Assembly: GCA_964035795.1 (NCBI GenBank)
Contig: OZ038321.1
Span: 19,409,209-19,473,208 of the forward strand
Length of the DNA: 64,000 nucleotides
Source: Pterobdella sp. o SKG-2022
Lineage: Eukaryota; Annelida; Clitellata; Hirudinida; Piscicolidae
Direction of reading: 5' to 3'
Shown in pieces: positions 1 to 10,400 of this stretch; within the stretch, counting starts at the first letter, position 1; each line of letters starts with the position of its first letter. Under the pieces are notes generated by a model. It was not told where the DNA came from and searched no databases. It was given only the letters and a program-made list of their open reading frames with translations. The translations under genes were made by a program, and so were the position numbers.

Positions 1-714
1 AATGAAATATCCATTGTTGTTAGCCTTTACATGAAAATTTTAAAAATTTACCATTTTGTAAGTCATTTTCAACAAACAAAAACTCAAGATTTTAAGGCTT
101 ACATAGCACCATCACCATAAGTTCTATTGATGTTTTGTTATTGTCTACATTTCTGCAACTTTTCAAAATCCTTCCATGCTCTCGTCATATTCCACACACA
201 TATATATAAATACATACATATATATATAATATATAACTGGAAGCGTTTACAACTTCAGCCCTCAAACCATGCATGAGACAATTTTTGCAGATGATTGTGG
301 TATATGTAGTGATGAGATTGTATGAAGAAGGGTAAAAGTTTATATGAAATTGCATAAAAAATTGATTCCATAAGTGATAGGTAATTTTTAATCTTTTAAA
401 CAGATATTTCTTAAAATTTTATATCTTAATTTTTTACGATCATGTTTTGCATGAATTCAGTTCAAAGTGAAAGTGAATGATTTATCTTTTAAAAAAATTT
501 TTCATGAAAATAAGCTAAAATGTAATTTTTATTTATTTGAAAAGATTTTACATTATTTTAAATTTTATTTTCGGAGCGCTGTCTAATATTCAACGTTTAT
601 TTATTTTAAAAACAATCTCCGTGTTATAACCTGAATTAATTTCCAAATTCTTACAAAAGTATGTACATTTTATTTTTTTTTCTCATTAAATCAGTAAACG
701 TAGTTTTTTGGTAG

Positions 715-1015
715 ATCGTTGGCATATGAGTTCAGAGATGACCGCTTCGAGTCAGGTCAAATCTGTTCTCTTAATTGGCGTGATTGTTTTTTTCACCAAG
801 TTTACGATCAGATATTGTTCAAACTACCAAAAATATCAATTTATTTTGACAATGTGTTATTCGTCATTTTCCTAACAGTGGATGAGCGATTGAAGACAAT
901 CTTTATGGCTGAAAACTACGACAGAACAAATTTCAAAAGTTTGATTTGGTACGATAAATATGGGAGGTGTAACATGGATAAGCCCTTTCCATCAAATGCC
1001 TACCAACGGTATTAA
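715..1015 (+). CDS. 3' end of an unrecognised gene (two exons)
   Basis: Seen: an exon at 715..755 (acceptor TTTGGTAG, donor after TCAG) joins in phase to 879..1015 (acceptor TTTCCTAACAG). The split codon G+TG gives Val, and the frame ends at TAA 1013-1015. The spliced peptide starts LAYEFRDDRFES-VDERLKT and ends in a charged, Tyr-rich tail, FPSNAYQRY. It is compact and hydrophilic with no membrane segment; read unspliced, the stretch would contain a spurious hydrophobic insert. The 5' exons are not seen and may lie before 715 or outside the window. I do not recognise the family. The dense aromatic and charged C-terminus resembles small axonemal lumen proteins, and the next gene may be one, but that is only an impression. 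Confidence 0.4.
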
Positions 1016-1576
1016 TGTGTCCAAATGAAGGATACTTTTTAAATTCTAAATTTTATTGTTGGAAATAAAGTAACCATTATTAGTTTGAATGGATCAAATT
1101 ATAAAAGTTCACTATTATTTCATTAATACGATATTTTTTGTTTATTTTAGTTGAAGACCTTTTGTTATTTTAGAGACCAAATTTTTTAGTACTTATTTGG
1201 AAACTCAAATTATGTATAATGTTTTTCAATTGGATAAGAATAATTTTTTATGTGGTTTCAAACGATCTTTTCTCTTTTTAAGAACATTCATATACGCAAA
1301 TAGGTAAAAACTCATTTTTTACTTTATTTTTGCAAAAGCTGAGCTCAAAAACTGAAAACAGAACCGTAATTTTTAATGTTTTGATGTTTACAAATTGATT
1401 TGAAGTATTAATATTGGAATCATAAGATATTTCACAGATCAAGACGGCTTTTCGAGTATAATTACTTCAAAGAATCCGAAGACCTAATAAAGAAAGTTTG
1501 AATTATTAAATATTCAACAAAAATATCTTTTATGTCTAATATTTAACTTTCAAGCATAAAATAGCATTATGCTCAG

Positions 1577-1998
1577 ACTTGGTTTCCAAGGAAGAAAAGG
1601 TCGCTATAGATGAACGTCTTTTAAATGATTACAAACGAAAGCTCAGCGTTGTGAGGTGCCAACTGAATATGTGCCCTTCAAAAGAAACAAAAATAGATAA
1701 AAAACAAGAAAAAAATGCTAAGAAGAAAAAAATATGGATAGAAGATATGAGCGAAGTAAGGTTTAGGGCGGGAGTAGAAGCCCAAGCACTCGAGAATCTG
1801 AAGAGACAACAAGAAAGAAAAAAATGGACTCTGTCGGATATGTTTTTGGAAAATGAAACAGAAACAAACACTTTAGGATGGAAGTGTTATGAAGGTTTGG
1901 ATGGAAAATTAATCAAATCTAAAGTGCCTAAAACCTCTGAGATCAGGAAAAGTAGAATTCCTAATCTACTATTTGATAAAACCAAATGTATTTGCTGA
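1577..1998 (+). CDS. FAM183/CFAP144-like ciliary protein, 3' exon
   Basis: Seen: an open frame from an apparent acceptor (GCTCAG, ending 1576) to TGA 1996-1998, about 140 codons, rich in Lys and Glu. Residue order follows the FAM183 (CFAP144) pattern: an early DYKRKLSVV segment, a conserved Trp in KKIWIEDMSEVRFR, an Ala-rich helix (VEAQALENLKRQQ), a Thr-Glu-Thr stretch ending in LGW, and a terminal RKSRIPNLLFDKTK that lines up with the family's C-terminal box. Family members bind the inside of ciliary doublet microtubules. The start codon must lie in an upstream exon that I could not place. The match is by motif spacing only, so an unrelated coiled protein is possible. Confidence 0.4.
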
Positions 1999-2704
1999 AA
2001 ATTTTTTTAAGGTTTTTATAGGATGAAAAATTTTAATTAAGAAAGAATTAGTTTTTGTAATTATGGTTTTGAAAATATTTAAAGAATTTCACAAAGCTGA
2101 TTCGCCAAATAAACAAGCTCAATATTAATTCCTATAAATGAAAACTTTGATGAGATGAAACATGACATAATAAATTTAAAAAAATATGAATAGGAGCATT
2201 TTGATCAAACGTCATTTTTATCCAATGCTATTGAGTGCGTTCGAAAATTTGTTCTTAAATTTTCCATCCGATAATGTATTTGATCGAAACATACAACTAA
2301 AAGTCTACAAAACTCGTTTTTCAAACATTTATAAAAATTATTTAGTTTTTGGTTTAAATGGTATGTCGAAAAATACATTTTTATTAAAGGATTGTTATAA
2401 GTTAATTCTTAGTATGAATTACATAATGATCATATTCAATTTTTTATCAAAATTCATGAATAATATGTGTTAATTCTAAATTATTCACAAATAAATCCCT
2501 AAAACAATTTAAAAAAATTAAATTTTGTGACGTCAAGTATTCTATCAAAATTGCTTTCTTTAGAAGCACCGTAGGCGGAGTTCTGTGAATGATCGACATT
2601 GTAATTATTCATAACATCCTCCTGCTATCCGGTTTATTGGAAATTTAGCCAGATTTCTCTTCACTTGTTGGAATTTAGTTTTTGATAGTTCATTTATACG
2701 AAAA

Positions 2705-5567
2705 ATGGCAGCTGTCGCTAATTCTGGAGGGGCTTTAATTTCTCTCAAAAATAAAATGCAAGGCTTGAGAGATGAAATGGAAAAGACTAGACAGCAACTA
2801 GAAATCAAAACACAAGAAATCGAACAAGAAAAAAGCCTTAGAATCAAAGTGATATTAAATTTTAGCAAACATCATTTTTGCTTAAATTTGAAATGTATTT
2901 TTTAATAGGATAAAATATAAATCAATAAATAGGCCGAAGAAGAGTTACAATCATTGACAAAAAAACTGGCAATGATTGAAGATGAATATGAGGAATTACA
3001 AAATAGACTCCAACAAACAAACGAGAAGATTATTGAGTTGGGAAAATGTTCTGACGACAATGAAAGGTCTACTTAAGAGCTGATTCTTTTTATTATCAAA
3101 ACTATTTTTCTTAATTTTAAAAATTTCTTGTAATTATTGATAAATTTTTAAAATATAGTATAATCCTAATACAAAATCAGAGCAAGGAAAGCTCTAGAAA
3201 GCCGGCAATTCCTGGATGACGACAGAATCACCAAGCTGGAACAACAGTTAAAAGAAGCTAAGGCTTCATGCGAGGATGCTGAAAACAAATATGAAGAAGT
3301 AAAATTATTGTTCTTTAATTAAAAATCATCTTATTTTATTTTTCACTAAATTAAAGTTTTGATGCCAATAACCTCATTAATTTACTAATATATCAGTTTA
3401 ATAATCGTTTAACGTTTAAAAAATTTCTATTTAAATAATTTCCATTGTGAAAATCTCAATCCCTTGGACACAGGTGGCAAGAAAACTGCATCTTTGTGAG
3501 GCAGACTTTGAAAAGGCTGAAGAAAGAGCTACAGCTGCTGAGGCGTATGCTTATAATGCTTCTTCATTTCAATATCCTTCTAATGATATCCCTCAAATCA
3601 AGTTTTATTTAATATCTTTTATTTTAAAATAATTAAATAGACTCAATTTGGGTTTTCTTGATCTGAGTTTTGGGTTCTTAATAGTCTTGATATATTTATA
3701 TCATTTGAGTTTAAAGCTGAAGCTTTGATGAGATATCAATATACAAATCAACCACAACCAGCTTGTAATATATCATTTATGTATGTAAGTTAACAATCCA
3801 TCATCCTAAATTGTGATTTCATATATAAAATATAATAACAACACTAACAAACCTTCTCAACTCCCATGACAGCCAAGTGAAGAACTTGGACTCTGAATTG
3901 CATGTTATTTCCTCCAATCTCAAATCCCTCGAAATCAGTGAATGCAATGTAATTCATTATTAATAACTTTTATATGTCTATAAATATTATAACTTGGATC
4001 ATTCATCTAATGTTGTGTATAAGTTATTTGCTAAAGTTTTCATTTGTATGAAATACCCATCCTAAAGAATTTATTGTGTGTGAATTTCAGTATTTCATAA
4101 ATCATTTTAGTTTCCACTCTTCTATTAAGACTGAATTACTTCTACCACCATAACCACTCTTTACAGGCAAGTCAGAAGGAAGGAACATATGAGAGTACCA
4201 TAAAAGAGCTGACATTGAAGTTAAAAGAGGCTGAGGCCAAATCTGCCGAGATGGAGAGGCAGGTGAACAAGTTGCAGAAAGAGGCTGATACTCTTGAGGG
4301 TTTGTTGAGTTATTTTTATTGTTCTTGTTATTATTATTCTTATTTTTACTGTCCAACTCATTGCTTGTGTGGAAATGGATGTAAAATGATGATGATGTTG
4401 ACTGTTATTATCATTTTTATGAGAGTTATTTTTGTTAGAGTATTTTGTGTTTTCATTGTTATATGATTATTTATGGAAAATTTCAAGAAGAAAATTCTCT
4501 TGAGTGTGTGAGTGTTAACAAACACTAAATTTTTGTGTCATAGTGCCTTTGTTTCATCAGTTCACTAATAAGCTGACCTTATCAGTTCTACAAAAAAGAG
4601 TCTCGAATCTAACAATTGTCGTATATCATTTATGACATAAGTTGTCCTTAAATACGAAAATGTTTTTATTTTATTTATTTCTCATTATAAATCCTGTAAT
4701 ATCATTGAACTAGTGTCTAGGGAAATAAATAACATAAAACAAATGAACAAATCTCATTTCACATTAAAGGGTCTTAAACGGATAACTGCCATACATAAAA
4801 TTTTCATACTTTTCTTTTCATGCCAATTATTTTGCTGAATTTTGATTAAATTTTTCTAATTTCTAAGTTTTGTTGTTTGATAGTAGAAGTTTATTTAGAT
4901 GCAAAACTTTGTCAACTTTATTGTTTTTCTTTTATTTAAATTTTTTATGTTTTTGATCTGGTTGCTCATTTCATTCTCAATATATATATATATCGATTCA
5001 CTGTTAATATTAACTTGAAAATTAAGTTCATTTAAAATATCCAGCAAAAAGTTTAAATTCCTCTCAATAAAGTATAATAACCTAAATAAAATCGTAAGGC
5101 CAACAAACACAAATTATTTATTTAAACAATAAAACTAGCTTACATTATAAAGTGATAATCACTTGATAATATAAGCTAGTTTTATTTCGTGTCTTAAATA
5201 ATTACTGTGTTTGTTGACCTTACACTACTTGAATTTAATTTTTCTGTTTATACGTTTCTTGTTTCAGAAAAACTATATACATATTACAAATTAAATTATT
5301 TTTTATTTAACTTGTTTGTTTTCATAATGAGTAACTAAAAATATTATACATTTATAGCGATGGTGATGATAATGATGATGCAGTCGTATTATGTATATCG
5401 TTTTAAGGAGTTCAACCCATGATATGTAATTGATTTAATAGTTCGATTGAGATGGTAACTTATAATAACCTTATCATATAACAGAGGACTTGCAAGCAGC
5501 AAGAGAAGAGAACAAGAAACTGCGGGATGACTTCGATGCTGCCTATTTAGAAATCCAAGATATTTGA
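2705..5567 (+). CDS. Tropomyosin, low-molecular-weight isoform
   Basis: Coiled-coil protein that polymerises head to tail along actin filaments. Exons: 2705..2848, 2933..3066, 3181..3298, 3474..3544, 3873..3948, 4167..4299, 5485..5567; 252 residues. Phases close throughout and GT-AG is kept. Exon lengths 134, 118, 71 and 76 bp equal the classical tropomyosin exons; the sixth (133 bp) equals the usual 63 and 70 bp exons fused. Diagnostic peptides include [37 protein letters not shown] and [20 protein letters not shown]. The short first exon ([18 protein letters not shown]) corresponds to the alternative 1b start, so this is the non-muscle-type short form; no 1a/2 exons of the long form were found upstream. 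The C-terminus ([12 protein letters not shown]) keeps the family's pattern but is divergent. The last intron holds a foldback MITE. Confidence 0.95.
5070..5222. mobile_element. Foldback MITE, family A copy 1
   Basis: Inverted repeat in the last tropomyosin intron. The left arm starts TAAGGCCAACAAACAC at 5095 and the right arm ends GTGTTTGTTGACCTTA at 5222, with a second nested match (ACTAGCTTA / TAAGCTAGT) and diverged middles. It shares the AAGTATAATA flank (from 5070) and the terminal CAACAAACACAAA with the copy at 8079-8199, so both belong to one family. No transposase is seen. Confidence 0.7.
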
Positions 5568-7424
5568 AGAGGCGTTGTGCCTAGGTTTTTGGTACCCTAA
5601 ATATCTAGCTTATTCTTCCTAACGCCATATGATATTATAAAATTTGTATTCATCTTAACTATTACAACGTTTATGGATTTATATGCTATATCTGACCATA
5701 TAACATAGATATTGTTATTAATTCAGGATATACTTAAGTTATGTATTCCAGTTTTAAAGTTTTATAGATCTTTTATCCCTGTAGGGTATCTAAGGTTTAA
5801 TTGTGTAATTTTTTCCTACGAGACATAATTGATTTTTACTTAGTGTTATGATACAGTGTTTACTGAAGGAATTGCTTTTAGATTCTTTTAAGTCACCGCA
5901 TTTTTAGACCTTTGTTTAATTTTCGTTTAGTCTAAATTCTCCTTCAAACTTCTCTTTTCCGTTACACCATTCCTTTCATTTCTACATTTCTTTTTTTTGT
6001 ATCTTAAATTATAAGCCAAAATTTTTTAAAAATAATTTCAATAAAATTTTTGTATATATCTTAAAATAGTCTACACATTGAACGTTTCTATTGCACTCAA
6101 CAACAACAATGATATCAATATAATAATGCCACTTTAGCATTCTTAATTCTTTTTTGCATAGTTTATAGTTATTTAAGTTTCCAATGCTTTGTTGGCTTCC
6201 CATCTGGATTAAATTTTCCATTTGTATTCTTACACCCACCATTTGTTGGGCCGCCATCTAGTCGACTTTGTTGACGGGTTTTATTACGTATTCCATTCGA
6301 TCTTGATTAGTTTATTTTACTCTTATTTTGTTTCAAGACATCTTCGAAATTTATTTTTGCATCGGTTTTGTATATTTTTTAATTTTTAATAGGTTTAGAC
6401 AATGGATTTAAAGTTTTATTGCTGAACTAGTGTTCCAAGCCTGGTTATCTCGTTGTAACAGTATTAAATGTTATTTGTATGTGGATTTCAATAATTTTAG
6501 TGCGTTCATGTTAACATTTAGTATATTTATGCTTTATAATGAATTGATTTTGCTGAAATTTTACTTTCTTATTTCTTTCTGCATTGTAAAGGTTAATAAA
6601 CTTTCATTATTCAAATTCATTAAAGTTTTTTGCGCATTAATTAACACAAGCTGCGATACCGTTTCAATGTTTCCAAGAAGAAAATTGCTTCAACAAAAGC
6701 TTGTCGTTTTGTAATAAATTCAAAAGACCAATAAGAGTGAGTAAAACAAGAATCATTGCACACATCTTCAATAAGAATTCATTATATTAATGGTATGCAC
6801 TTCAAACAACTATATAACCACCAATCCTTGAAACTACAAAAGCGTTTTGAATAACAGAAAAGAATACTTATCTTTGAAGTCATCTACTAATCAGTAAACA
6901 GTTTAATTTACTCGAAAAAAGCTTTTGATTAAACGTGATGAAATTTTTGACGGTTTAAAAATAAGTCAATGATAAAAATTTTACTTTAGAAGTAAAAACC
7001 AACAAAAATTCTTGAAGTTTTTAATTCTATGAAAAACTCGAATCAAAAGAAACTCTCAATTCATTGATAACAATAATGGATTATTTATATAGCGCCTTTT
7101 ATGCAACGTTCAAAAGCGCTAAGTATAGAGGCATTAATTATAAAGATGCAAAAAACTTTAACTTATAAATATCTCCACAGCCAACAACAAAAATACCAGT
7201 TTTTATAGTTTAAATTCTACTCTTTATGAACCATTTCACCACTCATTCTTGCTAACCTACTTACAGATGTATGTATAACAGAAGCACGTGGAGGTATATA
7301 AGGCACAAATACTCTGCAAACGGGCTTTAAATTGAACTCATCTATTGAAAAATAATACATTTTTAAAATTTATAAAAAATTTTATTAGTTAAAACATTTT
7401 AAAAATACATGAATCTATCAAAGA
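5568..7424. other. Intergenic: tropomyosin 3' region to GPCR
   Basis: No supported gene. It probably starts with the tropomyosin 3' UTR (several AATAAA-like words). Near 7082-7130 there is a fragment of a dispersed repeat containing TATATAGCGCC and, downstream, AAAAGCGCT. Confidence 0.5.
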
Positions 7425-10400
7425 ATGTTAACAGAGCTCAACACAACGATACTCTCGGGCAATGAGACTTACATAGAGAAGCAAGAAAATATTGTGTACG
7501 GAATCGCCATCCCTATAATCAGCATCATCGGCATCATCTTTAACATTCTTATCCTCCTTATTCTACGACTTCGGAAATATTTCACTGAATCTACCTATAT
7601 TTATTTGTTTGACCTAGCTCTGGCGGATAGTTTGTCCCTCTTTTTCCTTTCTAGTAACTCATTTGGTAAAGCATACTATCCTGAAAATTACCATTGGAGA
7701 ATATATGAAAGTTTTTTCTACTTTCCGTTTGGGTCGATGGTTTCTAATGCTAGTATTTTTTTCACTGTCACAGTCACTATAGAGCGTTTTATTTTCATTT
7801 ACCATCCGTTGAAGTCTAAGATTTACTGCACACAACCGGTGGCAATAAAAGTGACTAGAAGTTTATGGATTGTATCAATTTTATTCAACCTGCCTCGTTT
7901 CTTTGTGATGGTTCCTGACGGAGATGGCGAACTAGGTTTTACAGCCTTTGGAACCAGCCTGGCATACAAGTTAGATTGATAACTTTATAGTTATCTGATC
8001 GAATTTCAGATTTTAAAGCATACATCACATAAAAAATAATGTTTAATTTATTAAAATAAAATATTGAAAATTTTGATCAAGTATAATAGCCCAAATCAAA
8101 TTGTTAGGTCAACAAACACAAAGTATTAGTTTAAAAAAGACAAATTTTTATGAAAAGCTTTGTCTTTTTTAAACTAATACTTTGTATTTGTTGACTTTAA
8201 AATTAAAAATTGTTTAATGTAAGCTTCTAGATTTAATAAGAGTAAACTTCTTAGTACAGATAATGTAATTAACGTTGTATAGTTTGAAAGCACAATACCA
8301 TATATAAATAAGAAACTACGAATGCCTTATAGAAAGCTGTTTATGTACAATGCAGATAGTATTAAGACATCTTAGAATAAAAACTTCAATCTTTTAAAAT
8401 ATCTATGCATTTAATTTTTATATTGAAAATTCGTAACATTAGTACCATTAAAATACAACGTTTGAATTATTATCATCAAAAAACTTGGAGCTTAACTGTC
8501 ATGAATACTAAAGCTCAAATAATTAGTATTGAAATAAAATTAATAAATTTATTGAGTAGCATAAAGCTTTTCGTAAAGAAAAAGTTATCGAGGTCACTGA
8601 CTTTATATGATAATGTAAATTATATTTTTGAAAACTCACTTTGTGGAACAGATTTTTCGAAGCCAAAGCTTTTTTTAACATTTTAAACACAATCTTTTGA
8701 GCGACCCAAAAATCATTTTTCCAATATCTCTAGCCCCCCACACCCAACTCAAGTGCACAAAAAACTTTTGAGTTGGCGAGGCTTGATGCTTTTTTGACGT
8801 TTAGGAAATAGATTGCTCAGTCAACTCTTGATGAGACTCAGAAACTTAGGTGGCAGAAAAGGTGTGAAACTGCAGACCTACTTGTAAAGTTCACAGAGCT
8901 CAGTTGGTAGGGTCTTAGATTAACAAGTTACCGGATTCGATCTCGTGTTGGGCCATCAACTAGCCCATTTTCCACAGTGTGTTTTTGTGTCTAACTTCAT
9001 GAAAATAAGACTTGATAAAGACAATAAAAAATTTATAAAAAAGACTTGGTGCTAGAATGAATGTTTCTAAACCTTAGATAAACAGCATTAATAAATTGGA
9101 ATTGTTGAGAGGTTTTAGACTATAGAAGATTAAGGTAGGTCAAAATGAACCAATAGAAATACTGAAAACACTTCAAAGATATTAACAAATGCAGAAACAC
9201 TAGTCACGTATTACATAAATATAAGAAAACACGGCCATATAAAGTGAATGTGTCTTAGGTCCAAAAAACTTGAAAAATTTATTGCTCGAAAAAATATTTT
9301 TGTTTACAAAAACTAATCAATGAGCTCAAGAAACAGCACAAAAAATTTATTTCAACAATTATATTATTATAAAAACATCTTTTACGGTTTTTTAAAATCA
9401 TTTTCCACTCTTACTGCTTTACATGATTTACGCAAAAACTTTCAAGGGATCTACATTATATTTAATCTTTTTTTCAATTTGAAAATTCTTTTAAATTTAA
9501 ATTCTTATATATTATTCCCGATTGAAATTTATTATATCTCATACTCAAACTTTTATATATCTTAATAAAATTTTTAAAAAAGAAGAAATCTTCGAAGTTG
9601 AAGTTAAAACGAAAACATAACATTGCGCTAGATCAAAAACACATTTATGATTCCTTATCTACTGATATGTTTCAATGCTATCATTCATTACGTTTGTTTT
9701 ACATCGCTATTATGTATTCATTAGAAGCAAGTCTATAATTAAAACCACGATAAGAGTTCAGGAAAAAACATTCAGTCTTCAGTAGGTAGAGAAAAATAAC
9801 ATTAAACTGATGAAGATTATTTTGAAAAAGTAAATATTAATACTTTTAATAAAAAAAATAATCATAACTATGACTAGAAAAGAAAAAGAAGGTAATAAAA
9901 AGAGAAGAAACAACTAAAAATAACAAAAATAACAATAATGAGAAGAAAATAATGAAAAAAACTAAAAATGTATATATACAACCATTAAGTTATAAATCTA
10001 GACTATATATCATCATAACTTTTTTTGAATTTTCAAACAGATAAGGGTCGTCATTTAGTAGTTCAGTTTTAAAGTCTTTATTTTGAATGATATAATAGTT
10101 TGAGTTTCTAATGGTGAAAAGATTTTTGGAATAAAGAAATTTTCGAAATTTATTTATTATCTTTTATATCTTTTTATATTTATTTTCTTGAATTTCGTAC
10201 AGTAAAACTTCAAATTATGAGAATATTAGAAGAACACGTAGAGAAAATTTTTTATTGAGCTAAAATTTTCCACAAGTGAAACTTTTTTATAATTCATTAG
10301 TGGCTAATGAATTATGACAAGGTTTTACTTGTTGAAAATTTTAGCTCAATAAAAAATTTTCTCTACGTGTTCTTCTAATATTCTCATAATTTGAAGTTTT

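Noticed and set aside
2186..2473. 95-codon open frame between two genes
   Set aside because: No motif, composition typical of random AT-rich DNA, no splice sites linking it to neighbours.
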